A DNA stretch of 64,000 nucleotides, taken from Bacteroides eggerthii. GTDB lineage: Bacteria > Bacteroidota > Bacteroidia > Bacteroidales > Bacteroidaceae. The stretch covers positions 2,574,001 to 2,638,000 of the forward strand of contig NZ_CP102258.1 of NCBI RefSeq assembly GCF_025146565.1, in the 5' to 3' direction. This document shows, in pieces, positions 1 through 9,800 of this stretch. Below the pieces are notes generated by a model. The model saw only the letters and a list, made by a program, of their open reading frames with translations, did no database searches and was not told the origin of the DNA. The translations under genes were made by a program, and so were the position numbers. Every line of letters begins with the position of its first letter. The first letter of the stretch is position 1.

Positions 1-38
1 AATGCTATTACTCCTAATTTTACAATTCTTGTTTTCAT
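1..38 (-). CDS. 5' end of an unidentified gene, cut by the window edge
   Basis: An ATG at 38 on the minus strand opens a frame that runs off the left edge and gives MKTRIVKLGVIA. A purine-rich stretch (AGAAGAT) sits directly in front of it. The basic N-terminus followed by hydrophobic residues would fit the start of a signal peptide, but twelve residues cannot identify a protein. It lies about 100 bp downstream of dapL in the same direction, so it may be cotranscribed. The start call is an inference. Confidence 0.45.
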   Translation of the reverse strand, partial: MKTRIVKLGVIA

Positions 39-135
39 ATCTTCTTACCTTTTTTAGAGTTAGAAAAATTGCGGATGATCAGTCCGGCTTGTTTGTGCAA
101 TATTGCGTTTGAACTATTAAATAGTAGTTTACTTT

Positions 136-1368
136 TTATATCAGCCAGTTGCGGATGCGCCTCATGGCTTCCACACAGTCTTCGTGCGTGCCGAAGGCGG
201 TCAGGCGGATGTATCCTTCACCGCTTGGTCCGAATCCTACGCCCGGTGTTCCCACTACATTGGCTTCGTACAGCATTTGCTCGAAGAATTTCCAGGAACT
301 TACGCCGTTCGGTGTTTTCAGCCAGATGTATGGGGCATTTACGCCGCCATACACTTTCAGGCCTGCCATTTCAAGACCCTCTTTCATCGTACGGGCATTG
401 TTCATATAGTAACCGATGGTTTCTTTTATTTGCCGTTTGCCTTCCGGAGTATAGATCGCTTCGGCGGCGCGTTGGGTGATGTAGCTTGTACCGTTGAACT
501 TTGTGCATTGGCGACGGTTCCACAGTTTGTTGAGTGAGATGCGTTCACCTTCCAGCGTGGCGGCTGTCAGTTCTTTGGGCACTACGGTGTAGCCGCAACG
601 CACTCCTGTGAATCCTGCCGTCTTTGAGAAGCTGCGGAATTCGATGGCACATTTCTTCGCTCCTTTGATTTCGTATATGGAGTGGGGCACATCGTCTTCT
701 TGGATAAATGCTTCATAGGCTGCGTCAAACAGGATGAGCGTGTCGTTGGCGAGGGCATAATCCACCCATTTCTTCAGCTCCGGTTTGGTGAGGGTAGTGC
801 CCGTAGGATTGTTCGGATAGCAGAGGTAAATGATGTCGATGCGCTTGTCCGGAATTTCGGGAATGAAGTTGTTGGCGGCTGTGCAGGGCATGTAGGTTAC
901 GTTGCTCCACTTGCCGTCCTCTTCCAGTATGCCGGCGCGTCCGCACATCACGTTGCTGTCAATATATACGGGATAGATGGGATCGGTGACCCCCACACTG
1001 TTGTCATGGCGGAGGATGTCGCCGATGTTTCCCGTATCGCTTTTCGCCCCGTCGTTGATGAATATTTCCTGCGGGCTGAAATGAATGCCGCGCGGTGCGT
1101 AATCGTGTTTAATGACGGCATCAATCAGAAAGTCGTATCCCTGTTCGGGGCCGTATCCATGAAATGTCTTGGCGTCGGCCATCTCGTCCACTGCCTTGTG
1201 CATCGCTTGGATGCAGGCTTGCGGCAGTGGGCGGGTAACGTCTCCGATACCCAGACGGATGACGTCTTGCTTGGGATGCGTTATCCTGAAAGTATTGATC
1301 TTTTTGGCTATGTCCGAGAACAGATAACTGCCCGGCAGCTTTAAAAAATGTTCGTTCACTAATGCCAT
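136..1368 (-). CDS. dapL: LL-diaminopimelate aminotransferase
   Basis: PLP-dependent fold-type I aminotransferase of 410 residues, the usual DapL length. It converts tetrahydrodipicolinate and glutamate to LL-diaminopimelate in one step, bypassing the succinylase route, and feeds lysine and peptidoglycan synthesis in the cytoplasm. Visible motifs are YPNNPTG at 184-190, the DAAYEAF segment near 215-221 and the PLP lysine K249 in [10 protein letters not shown]. It starts 28 bp after dapF, which makes the next enzyme of the pathway, so the two form a dapF-dapL operon. Bacteroidetes are known to use DapL, which fits the rest of the window. Confidence 0.95.
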   Translation of the reverse strand: MALVNEHFLKLPGSYLFSDIAKKINTFRITHPKQDVIRLGIGDVTRPLPQACIQAMHKAVDEMADAKTFHGYGPEQGYDFLIDAVIKHDYAPRGIHFSPQEIFINDGAKSDTGNIGDILRHDNSVGVTDPIYPVYIDSNVMCGRAGILEEDGKWSNVTYMPCTAANNFIPEIPDKRIDIIYLCYPNNPTGTTLTKPELKKWVDYALANDTLILFDAAYEAFIQEDDVPHSIYEIKGAKKCAIEFRSFSKTAGFTGVRCGYTVVPKELTAATLEGERISLNKLWNRRQCTKFNGTSYITQRAAEAIYTPEGKRQIKETIGYYMNNARTMKEGLEMAGLKVYGGVNAPYIWLKTPNGVSSWKFFEQMLYEANVVGTPGVGFGPSGEGYIRLTAFGTHEDCVEAMRRIRNWLI

Positions 1369-1396
1369 ATCTCTGTTGTTTTAAGTGTGAGCCATT

Positions 1397-2248
1397 TTAT
1401 TCATCATTCGTTTCCGCCTCTCCGTCGAACACCCGGATTGCGTTTCCTGTCATGAAGACGTGCCCGGTGGCTACATCCCATTCAATGGTAAGCGCTCCTC
1501 CATCCATGATGACGGTTGCTTTTCTTCCGGAGCGTCCTGTGAGAAAAGCGGCTACGGCGGTGGCGCATGCTCCTGTTCCACAGGCTTGTGTGATGCCCGA
1601 ACCGCGTTCCCATACCCGCATCCTTATTCTTCCTTCTCCCAATACTTGGGCAAACTCCACATTGATGCGTCCGGGAAAGAAGGGGTGGTTTTCCAGTTTC
1701 GGGCCGATGACGGGAAGGTCTACCTTGGTGATATCGTTTACGAAGATCACCAGATGGGGGTTGCCCATAGATACGGTAGTACCCGTATATCGCACCCCGT
1801 CTATTTCAATGGGGTGCTCTTTCATCGGTTTGCCTTCCTTGCCGTCATAGCAGGCAGGTTCGCAGGCAGGAATACCCATGTCGACGGTTACGGTGTCCAC
1901 TTTGTTGTTTTCCACATGCAGCTTTAGGGTTTTGATGCCGGACAAGGTATCGAGTGTTATCTCCGTTTTGGAGGTCAGCTTGTAGTCATAAAGATATTTG
2001 CCGATGCACCGGCTGGCGTTTCCGCACATCTTTGCTTCCGAGCCGTCCGCATTGAATATACGCATGCTGAAGTCGGCTTTACCGGAACGCCCTATAAGTA
2101 CCAGACCGTCACTGCCGATTCCCGTATGCAGTGCGCTCCACTCTTTCGAGAGCTTCTCCGGATTTCCGATGGGATAGCGGGTGGTGTCTACATATATGTA
2201 GTCGTTGCCTGCGCCATGCATTTTGGTAAACTTTATGATTCTTGTCAT
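1397..2248 (-). CDS. dapF: Diaminopimelate epimerase
   Basis: Cytoplasmic PLP-independent epimerase (283 residues) that turns LL-diaminopimelate into the meso form used in peptidoglycan and for lysine. Both halves of the pseudo-symmetric fold are visible: the N-terminal catalytic cysteine C75 in the MCGN motif, and the C-terminal one C223 in [13 protein letters not shown]. The N-terminus [16 protein letters not shown] is typical. It is the first gene of the dapF-dapL unit. Two TATATTTG elements on the minus strand lie 50-140 bp upstream. Confidence 0.96.
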   Translation of the reverse strand: MTRIIKFTKMHGAGNDYIYVDTTRYPIGNPEKLSKEWSALHTGIGSDGLVLIGRSGKADFSMRIFNADGSEAKMCGNASRCIGKYLYDYKLTSKTEITLDTLSGIKTLKLHVENNKVDTVTVDMGIPACEPACYDGKEGKPMKEHPIEIDGVRYTGTTVSMGNPHLVIFVNDITKVDLPVIGPKLENHPFFPGRINVEFAQVLGEGRIRMRVWERGSGITQACGTGACATAVAAFLTGRSGRKATVIMDGGALTIEWDVATGHVFMTGNAIRVFDGEAETNDE

Positions 2249-2297
2249 TTTGTACTCACTTTGTTGGTTAATTATATCCTTTTGTCTTATTTCAATG

Positions 2298-2305
2298 CAA
2301 ATATA
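2298..2305 (-). promoter_or_regulatory. Candidate -7 box for dapF-dapL
   Basis: TATATTTG on the minus strand matches the Bacteroidetes -7 consensus TAnnTTTG and lies about 50 bp before the dapF ATG. No good TTTG -33 box is seen at the expected distance. A second TATATTTG at 2380-2387 on the same strand could be an alternative start. Confidence 0.4.
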
Positions 2306-2521
2306 CGACGTTTTGGATGATATTTAATCAGTATTGGCATCTGTTTTCTATTTATTTCTGCTGCAACTTTCATTCAGTGCAAATATACATGATTTCACTT
2401 TCAATTTAAAAGTATGCAGCACTATATTCATAAGGATTGTAATATAACTGTTGTTTCTTCTTATGCGAAAATAATAAAAATGATTGTATTATCAGCTTAT
2501 CGCTGCCTTTTTGAAATAAGA

Positions 2522-2555
2522 AAACCGCTTCATTGTTTGCAAAATGAAGCGGTTT
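2522..2555 (-). terminator. Intrinsic terminator of the glycerophosphodiesterase gene
   Basis: A perfect 13-bp stem (AAACCGCTTCATT and its complement) with an 8-nt loop begins about 40 bp after the stop codon of the minus-strand gene. On that strand it is followed by a T-rich stretch. The rest of the 2249-2595 gap holds only the dapF promoter candidates. Confidence 0.8.
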
Positions 2556-2595
2556 GTTTGTATTGGCTTTCTATATGTATTGTTACTTGCTACTT

Positions 2596-3360
2596 TTATT
2601 GCAGTATTTCCTGCAGTTCTACGGGTTCGTTGGTGGTGATGAAGTCTATGCCCCGGCTTATCAGCCACTTCATGTCTTTGGCATCGTTTACGGTCCAGGC
2701 ATTTACTTTCATGCCTAAATCGTGGGATTCTTTGATCCACTCGGGATGTTTCTTGAAAACGCTGAAGTGGTAGTCGGGACCGGCGCAGCCCCATTCTTTC
2801 AGTTCCTTAGGGGAGAGATCTCCTTCCAGATAATACACCGGGGTGCCTTTGGGAGCAAGGCGGATGAACTCTTTGGTTGCGTGGCGCGAGAATGTGATGT
2901 ATTCCATGCGGTCGTCCAGCTTCATATCGCTGACCATCTTCACGATGCTTTTCACAGCGCGTGTTTCCTGTTCGGGTGTTTTATGGGCTTTCAGCTCCAG
3001 GATGAGACGCGTTTTCAGTTGTCCGGCTTTCTCCAGATACTGTTGCAGGGTGGGGAGTTGTTCTCCGTTGTCCAATGTCACAGCGGTGCACTGCTGCGCG
3101 GTGGACTTCTGCATGTTCACTCCTTTGAAAGTAGCGTCGTGGTTTACCACCAGCTGGTTGTCGGTGGTGAGCCATACGTCGAACTCGGAGCCGTAGCAAC
3201 CGATGGAGTCCGCCTTCACCAATGCGGCAATGGAGTTCTGTGCCGAGCCGTTGGCTTTCCAGAAGCCGCGGTGGGCGATAACTTGGGTGGACTGTGCCTG
3301 TATGCAGCCGCAGGCGGCGAGCAGTAGGGCAGAAGTGATAATAAGGCTTTTCAGTTTCAT
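2596..3360 (-). CDS. Glycerophosphodiester phosphodiesterase, exported
   Basis: GDPD-family protein of 254 residues that hydrolyses glycerophosphodiesters to glycerol 3-phosphate and an alcohol. The family signature is complete: AHRG with H30, then E59 and D61 in SEFDV, and H74 in NHDATF. The N-terminus is a hydrophobic signal with cysteines at 17 and 19 (LLLAACGC), so it is probably a lipoprotein or a secreted periplasmic enzyme. It stands alone between asnB and dapF, with its own -7 box upstream and a terminator behind it. The natural substrate cannot be read from the sequence. Confidence 0.9.
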   Translation of the reverse strand: MKLKSLIITSALLLAACGCIQAQSTQVIAHRGFWKANGSAQNSIAALVKADSIGCYGSEFDVWLTTDNQLVVNHDATFKGVNMQKSTAQQCTAVTLDNGEQLPTLQQYLEKAGQLKTRLILELKAHKTPEQETRAVKSIVKMVSDMKLDDRMEYITFSRHATKEFIRLAPKGTPVYYLEGDLSPKELKEWGCAGPDYHFSVFKKHPEWIKESHDLGMKVNAWTVNDAKDMKWLISRGIDFITTNEPVELQEILQ

Positions 3361-3386
3361 TGGCTTTAGAAATTGATTATTCTTTT

Positions 3387-3394
3387 CAAAGATA
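3387..3394 (-). promoter_or_regulatory. Promoter -7 box of the glycerophosphodiesterase gene
   Basis: TATCTTTG on the minus strand, 27 bp before the start codon, is a perfect match to TAnnTTTG. A TTTC lies 19 bp further upstream where TTTG is expected. Confidence 0.6.
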
Positions 3395-3465
3395 GCATAA
3401 GCGTTGCGAATATGAAATAGAAAGCATATTAAAATTCGGTTGCATTTGCGGTATGATTGCTTTTT

Positions 3466-5196
3466 TTAATCTTTGTATGCTTCCGTATGTACGCCGGCCA
3501 CTGCGCGTCCGCTTGGGTCGTTCTTTCCCTGAAACGAAGCATCCCATGCAAGGGCTTCGGCGGTGGAACAGGCTACACTCGGTACGCTGGGTACGCTTTT
3601 TGCCGCACTCGTACCGGGGAAGTGCTCCTCAAAGATGGTGCGGTAGTAGTACTCTTCCTTGTTCATCGGCGTGTTTACGGGGAAGCGCTCGGCGGCTTTC
3701 CGCATTTGTTCGTCACTGACGGCAGCGGCGGTCACCGCTTTCAGCGTATCAATCCAGTTGTAACCCACACCGTCGGAGAACTGTTCCTTCTGACGCCATG
3801 CAACACTTTCGGGCAGCATGTCCGCAAAGGCGTCGCGAACCACTTTCTTTTCAATCTCCCTGCCCGGACACATCTTTATGGCAGGATTCAGCCGCATGGC
3901 TACATCCAGAAACTCTTTGTCGAGGAAGGGCACGCGTCCTTCCACGCCCCATGCGGAGAGGCTCTTGTTGGCGCGCAGGCAGTCGTAGAGATACAGTTTG
4001 GAGAGCTTGCGCACCGTTTCCTCATGGAAAGCCTGTGGCGTGGGCGCTTTGTGGAAGTACAGATAACCGCCGAACACCTCGTCTGCCCCTTCGCCGCTGA
4101 GTACCATTTTGATGCCCATGCTTTTGATGACACGTGCCAGCAGGTACATGGGGGTGGATGCGCGCACTGTTGTCACATCGTAGGTTTCGATGAAGTAGAT
4201 GACATCGCGGAGGGCATCCAGTCCTTCCTGAACGGTGTAGTTGATTTCGTGATGAACCGTACCGATGTGTTGCGCCACTTCACGAGCTTTGAGTAGGTCG
4301 GGAGCGCCTTTCAGCCCCACCGCAAAGGAGTGGAGCCGGGGCCACCATGCATCTGACTTGTTGTCCGTTTCGATGCGTTTTCCGGCATATTTTTTGGCGA
4401 TGGCCGAAATGACGGAAGAGTCGAGGCCGCCGGACAGCAGTACGCCGTAAGGTACGTCGGACATCAACTGGCGTTGTACGGCGGCTTCGAGCGCGTTGCG
4501 TACGGCGGAAACCTGGGCTTGGTATGCCGCGGCATTGATGCCGGCAGATGCAGGGGCGGAGCCGGATGTGACGGTGGCATAGTTGTCTTTTACGGCGTCG
4601 TATTGCATCCAGTCGCGAGTGTACCAGCGGCGCATTTCGCCCTCGCTTCCCCGGTAATAATGTCCGGGCAGGAAAGGTTCGTATTCGTCGCAGAAGCCTT
4701 CAAGGGCTTTCAGCTCACTGCCAAAGTAGATGCGACCTTCTTTATCCCTGCCTATGTAGAGAGGTATCACTCCGACAGGGTCGCGGGCTATGAGATAGTC
4801 GTCCGTTTCTTCATCGTAGAGGGCGAAAGCGAAAATGCCGTTCAGTTCTTCGAGAAAGCGGATGCCCTTGTCTTTGTACAGGGCAAGGATAACCTCGCAG
4901 TCGCTCCCGGTTTGGAAGGCATACTGTCCGGCATAACGCGTACGGATGTCCCGGTGATTGTATATCTCGCCGTTGACGGCAAGGATTTGTTTACGGTCGG
5001 GCGAGTACAGGGGTTGTCCGCCCGATTGGGGATCGACGATGGAAAGACGCTCGTGCGCAAGGATTGCTGAGCCGCCTACGTAGATGCCACTCCAGTCCGG
5101 TCCGCGGTGGCGTATCTTCTGCGCCATTTTCAGTGCTTTACTTCTGAGTTCCGGAGTCTGGGACTTTATGTTGAAAATACCTGCTATTCCACACAT
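3466..5196 (-). CDS. asnB: Asparagine synthetase B, glutamine-hydrolysing
   Basis: Makes asparagine from aspartate, ATP and glutamine. The open frame extends upstream to 5292, but the start is placed at 5196 because the amidotransferase needs an N-terminal Cys (MCGIAGIF); this gives 576 residues, close to the usual 550-590. The N-terminal class II glutaminase domain has RHRGPD and the NGEIYN motif. The synthetase domain has the PPi-binding SGGLDSS at about 255-261. The last 40 residues are Ala/Ser/Pro-rich and look variable. It follows gltB-gltD on the same strand after 210 bp that contain a strong hairpin. Confidence 0.95.
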   Translation of the reverse strand: MCGIAGIFNIKSQTPELRSKALKMAQKIRHRGPDWSGIYVGGSAILAHERLSIVDPQSGGQPLYSPDRKQILAVNGEIYNHRDIRTRYAGQYAFQTGSDCEVILALYKDKGIRFLEELNGIFAFALYDEETDDYLIARDPVGVIPLYIGRDKEGRIYFGSELKALEGFCDEYEPFLPGHYYRGSEGEMRRWYTRDWMQYDAVKDNYATVTSGSAPASAGINAAAYQAQVSAVRNALEAAVQRQLMSDVPYGVLLSGGLDSSVISAIAKKYAGKRIETDNKSDAWWPRLHSFAVGLKGAPDLLKAREVAQHIGTVHHEINYTVQEGLDALRDVIYFIETYDVTTVRASTPMYLLARVIKSMGIKMVLSGEGADEVFGGYLYFHKAPTPQAFHEETVRKLSKLYLYDCLRANKSLSAWGVEGRVPFLDKEFLDVAMRLNPAIKMCPGREIEKKVVRDAFADMLPESVAWRQKEQFSDGVGYNWIDTLKAVTAAAVSDEQMRKAAERFPVNTPMNKEEYYYRTIFEEHFPGTSAAKSVPSVPSVACSTAEALAWDASFQGKNDPSGRAVAGVHTEAYKD

Positions 5197-5336
5197 GGTT
5201 GTAGTTGTTTTAGAGATTGATATTGAGATGATATTGATTACCTTTGGGGAGACTTTCCCTCCGGTTAAGGGGAATATTTTGTTTCTCCGCATGGAACTAC
5301 CGGTTTCCTGCCTTGAGACTGCTGGTTTCTCCCTTT

Positions 5337-5373
5337 GAAACTATGAGTACCAAAGCATGGTACTCATAGTTTC
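5337..5373 (-). repeat. Perfect 16-bp hairpin between gltD and asnB
   Basis: GAAACTATGAGTACCA and its exact reverse complement flank a 5-nt loop. It lies 33 bp after the gltD stop and 140 bp before asnB. No T-tract follows on the minus strand, so it is not a standard terminator. It could be a processing site or attenuator that sets asnB level relative to gltBD. Confidence 0.6.
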
Positions 5374-5406
5374 AGCCTTTGGTATTTGTTTTTCGCCGTA
5401 GCACGA

Positions 5407-6747
5407 TTACCGGCTGCAGTATAGGTCGATCTGCCGGGCTGCTTTGCGGCCGTCGGCCAGTGCGCGTACTACGAGACTTGCACCGTTGGCGGCGTCGCCC
5501 GCCACGAACACATTCTCTGCAAATTCCGGTTGCTCCGGTTTGAGGAATCCCATGGCCAGCAGTACCATGTCGGTGTCGATGATTTCTTTCTTACCCGTAG
5601 GCCGCATGGTGGGGCGGCCGCCTTCGGCAGCCGGCAGCCATTCCACTTCTTCCACTTCCACGCCGCAAACCTTACTGTTCTTGCCGATGAACCGGTTGGA
5701 AGCCAACGACCAGCGGCGTGTGCATCCCTCTTCATGGCTGGAAGTCGTTTTCAGGACAACAGGCCATTGCGGCCAGGGCGTAGCATCATTGTGGCCTATG
5801 GGAGGCTGTGGCATGATTTCTATCTGCGTCACGCTCGTAGCTCCCTGCCGGACGCTTGTCCCGATGCAGTCCGAACCTGTGTCACCGCCGCCGATGACGA
5901 GCACCCGTTTGCCTTTGGCATTGACAAGTTGCTCTTTCGGGAATGTTTCTCCGTCGAGGATGCGGTTCTGCTGCGTCAGCATATCAAGCGCAAAATAGAT
6001 GCCTTTCAGTTCACGACCGGGGATGACAAGGTCGCGGGCGGCGGGTGTGCCGGTGCAGACGGCATAAGCGTCGAAGCCTGCGGGCAGTTTCCGCACGTCG
6101 ATGGGGACACTCATCTCAAAACGGATGCCTTCGGCTTTCAGCACATCCATACGGCGGTCTATCACTTCCTTGGGCAACTTGAAGTTGGGAATTCCGTAGC
6201 GCAGCAGTCCGCCCGGCATCGGTTTGGAGTCGAATATCGTGACTTCGTAGCCGCGGGCATTCAGCCGTACGGCAACGCTCAGTCCGGAAGGGCCCGCACC
6301 GATAACGGCTATTTTCTTTCCGTTGCGTTTGGGGCGGGCAGGCACGACGTAGCCCTCGCGAAAGGCGGCCTCGGCAATGGCAGCCTCATTCTCGCGGATA
6401 GTTACCGGAGCATCGCAGGAGAGTTTCAGCACGCACGACTTCTCGCAAAGCGCAGGACAGATGCGTCCCGTAAATTCGGGAAAGTCGTTCGTTTCGTTCA
6501 GCACCTGATAGGCTTCGCGCCATTTTCCTTTATAGAGTGCGTCTTGAAACTCCGGTTGCTTGTTGCCCAACGGACATGCCCAGTGGCAAAAAGGTACGCC
6601 GCACTCCATGCAGCGTGACGCTTGGAGTTTGCGGTCGTGACTGTTCAGTGTCTGCTCCACCTGACTGAAATCTGTGATACGTTCGTGTATCGGACGGTAG
6701 CCCGCTTCCCGGCGGGGAATATTTAGAAATGCTTTTGGATCACCCAT
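5407..6747 (-). CDS. gltD: Glutamate synthase small subunit (NADPH-binding)
   Basis: FAD- and Fe-S-containing beta subunit of glutamate synthase, 446 residues. It passes electrons from NADPH to the large subunit. The N-terminal cysteine clusters are visible (C46, C49, C54 and C58 in CMECGVPFCHWAC, then C97, C101 and C105), followed by the FAD Rossmann motif GAGPSG at 150-155 and the NADPH motif GGGDTGSDC. It lies 59 bp behind gltB in the same direction, the normal GltBD arrangement for ammonium assimilation with glutamine synthetase. Confidence 0.95.
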   Translation of the reverse strand: MGDPKAFLNIPRREAGYRPIHERITDFSQVEQTLNSHDRKLQASRCMECGVPFCHWACPLGNKQPEFQDALYKGKWREAYQVLNETNDFPEFTGRICPALCEKSCVLKLSCDAPVTIRENEAAIAEAAFREGYVVPARPKRNGKKIAVIGAGPSGLSVAVRLNARGYEVTIFDSKPMPGGLLRYGIPNFKLPKEVIDRRMDVLKAEGIRFEMSVPIDVRKLPAGFDAYAVCTGTPAARDLVIPGRELKGIYFALDMLTQQNRILDGETFPKEQLVNAKGKRVLVIGGGDTGSDCIGTSVRQGATSVTQIEIMPQPPIGHNDATPWPQWPVVLKTTSSHEEGCTRRWSLASNRFIGKNSKVCGVEVEEVEWLPAAEGGRPTMRPTGKKEIIDTDMVLLAMGFLKPEQPEFAENVFVAGDAANGASLVVRALADGRKAARQIDLYCSR

Positions 6748-6806
6748 GACTGATAAATTGAGTATTTAAAGATTGAAAACTAAGAAATGATTCTCCTTTT
6801 TTTGCT

Positions 6807-9800
6807 TTAGTAGTCTCTCTGCATATCCGCAATCTTCTGTTGCAGCTTCTTCATCTGTTCCTCCTGCAGCACCTTTTTGTATTCGATAGGCACTACCTGG
6901 ATGAACTGGTCTACGTAGTGCATCCAGTCGTCGAGAAGGATGCGTGCCAGTTTGGAACCTGTGTAGAGATAGTGTTGGCGGATAAGTTCGTGCAGCTCTT
7001 TGCGATATGAGGCTTCCTCGATGAGGCTCAGTTCCACCATCTCCATGTTGCAGAAGTAGTCGAAGTTACCGTCCTTGTTCCAGACGTATGCCACACCGCC
7101 CGACATGCCGGCCGCAAAGTTGCGCCCTGTCTGTCCGAGCACTACCACGCGTCCGCCGGTCATATACTCGCAGCAGTGGTCGCCCACGCCCTCTACAACG
7201 GCTGTCGCCCCGGAGTTGCGGACGGCAAAGCGTTCGCCTGCGCGTCCGTTGATATATACTTCGCCACCGGTTGCGCCGTAGAGGAGGGTGTTTCCGGCAA
7301 TTGTGTTCTTCTCTGCCTCGAAGTTGCTGCGCACAGGAGGGAGAACGGCGATGCGCCCACCACTCAGTCCTTTGCCCAAGTAGTCGTTGGCTTCACCTTC
7401 CAGCTTGAAATTGACGCCAGGCACGAGGAAGGCTCCGAAACTCTGTCCGGCAGAACCTTTGAACTTGACGTTCAGCGTATGTTCGGGCAAGCCTTTTGCA
7501 CCATACTTGGCGGCAATGGCGCCGGAAAGCATAGCGCCACAGGCGCGGTCGGTGTTGGCGATGGTATATTCCAGCGAGACTTCTTTCTGTTCGTTTACGG
7601 CATCGGCGGCGGCATGCAGCATTTCCACATCTTTCACGTGCTCTATGCCATGTTGCTGGTCGGTGACGTGGCGGAGGGCCGCTTCGTTGTCCACACGCGC
7701 CAGCACTTTGTCGAAGTTGATCAGCTGGTGCTTCCTGATGCCGTCGTCCGGCTTGCGGATGATGAGGTCGGTACGCCCGATGATGTCGTCCATTTTCTCC
7801 ACGCCTATTTCGGCCAGGTATTCACGTACTTCGCGGGCAAGGAAAGTGAAGTAATTCACAAGGTATTCGCTGCGGCCGGTGAAACGCCTGCGCAACTCCG
7901 GGTTCTGGGTAGCTACACCTACGGGGCAGGTGTTCTGGTTGCATTTGCGCATCATCACGCATCCCAGTACGATGAGGGCGGCGGTGGCGAAACCGTATTC
8001 TTCTGCACCGAGCATGGCCATGAGCACTATGTCGCGTCCGGTTTTCAGTTGACCGTCCACTTGCAACACCACTTGTCCGCGCAGCCCGTTCAGCACCAGC
8101 GTCTGTTGTGTCTCGCTCAGTCCGAGTTCGGGCGATATGCCGGCATAGCGGATAGAGCTGGCGGGCGATGCGCCTGTGCCGCCTTCGGCACCGGAGATGA
8201 CAATGAGGTCGGCTTTGGCTTTCGCTACGCCTGCGGCGATAGTCCCCACACCGCTTTCGGCCACCAGCTTCACGCTGATCTTGGCTTTCGGGTTGACGTT
8301 CTTCAGGTCGAAGATGAGTTGTGCCAGGTCCTCAATGGAATAGATGTCGTGGTGGGGCGGAGGAGAAATCAATGAAATCCCCGGAATGGAATGTCGTGTG
8401 CGGGCAATTATCCGGTCCACCTTGAAGCCCGGCAACTGGCCGCCCTCACCCGGCTTGGCGCCTTGTGCCACTTTTATCTGTATCTCGTCGGAATTCACCA
8501 GATATTCCGTAGTGACTCCGAAACGTCCGGATGCCACCTGCTTAATGGCGCTGCGCATATCCGTTCCGAAGCGTGCGGAGTCTTCACCGCCTTCGCCCGT
8601 ATTGCTTCGCCCATGCAGCCTGTTCATGGCAACTGCCATTGCTTCATGCGCTTCCTGACTGATAGCGCCGAAAGACATGGCGCCCGTAACGAAACGTTTC
8701 AGTATGTTTTCCACCGGCTCCACTTTGTCTATGGAAATCGGGTTGCGGCGGAAGTCAAAGAAGTCGCGCAGGAAGATAGGCTTTTCTTTTTCATCGACCA
8801 GCCGGGTGAACTCTTTGAATTTCTTGTAACTGCCCAGGCGGGTGGCTATTTGCAGCGTGCTGATGGTCTCCGGATTCCAAGCGTGCTTTTCACCGTCCTT
8901 GCGGTATGCGTACAGCCCTTTGTTCGGCAATAGGGGAGTTTCCTGCCCCTCTGCCCGCGCTTCTTCATTCTTTATCGCTTCTCCCTCATCGTGGAATATA
9001 ACGGCATCGCGTGCCACCTCATCCAGACGGATACCGCCGATAGTCGACTTCAGCCCGCCGAAGTAAGCGTTGCTCAGCTCTTCGCTCAGTCCGACAGCTT
9101 CGAATATCTTTGCGCCCCGGTAGGAACGGATTGTGCTGATGCCCATTTTGCTCATAATCTTGAACAGGCCTTTGCAAATGGCTTTGATGTAGTTTTTCTC
9201 GGCTGTGGCATAGTCCAACTGTATCTCCTTCTTGCTAACCAGCTCGTTGAGTACGGCAAATGCCATGTAGGGGTTCAGTGCGCTTGCACCGAAACCAAGA
9301 AGCAGTGCGGCGTGCATCACTTCGCGTATCTCGCCGCTTTCCACCACCAATGCGGTCTGCACGCGTTTTCCCACCGAGATGAGATGGTGGTGCACTGCCG
9401 ATACGGCAAGCAATGCAGGTATGGCGGCGTGCGTGGCGTCTACGTTGCGGTCGGTCAGTACAATGTAGTTCACGCCTTCGGTGACGGACTCTTCGGCCTC
9501 CTTGCACAGACGGGCAAGCGCTTCCTGCAATCCGGCGCGTCCTTTGGCTGCTTCAAACAGCATCGGCAGCTTTACGGTCTTGAAACCCTTGTAACGGATG
9601 TTGCAGAGAATATCCAATTGTGTATTTGTCAGGATAGGGTGGGGCAGCCGCACCATTTTGCAATGGCTTTCGTTGGGAGTCAGTATGTTCATGCCCACTG
9701 CGCCGATATACTCTGTGAGAGACATCACCAACTCTTCACGAATAGGATCGATGGGCGGGTTAGTGACCTGTGCAAACTGTTGGCGGAAGTAGTTGTAGAG

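Noticed and set aside
7176..8375. 399-codon plus-strand frame opposite gltB
   Set aside because: Shadow of the gltB frame in GC-richer DNA; no domain and no promoter or ribosome site.
8940..9000. Possible third in-frame insertion, in GltB (GEAIKNEEARAEGQET)
   Set aside because: It contains the AATGAAGAA word seen in carA, but no inverted partner is found and this part of GltB varies naturally in length.
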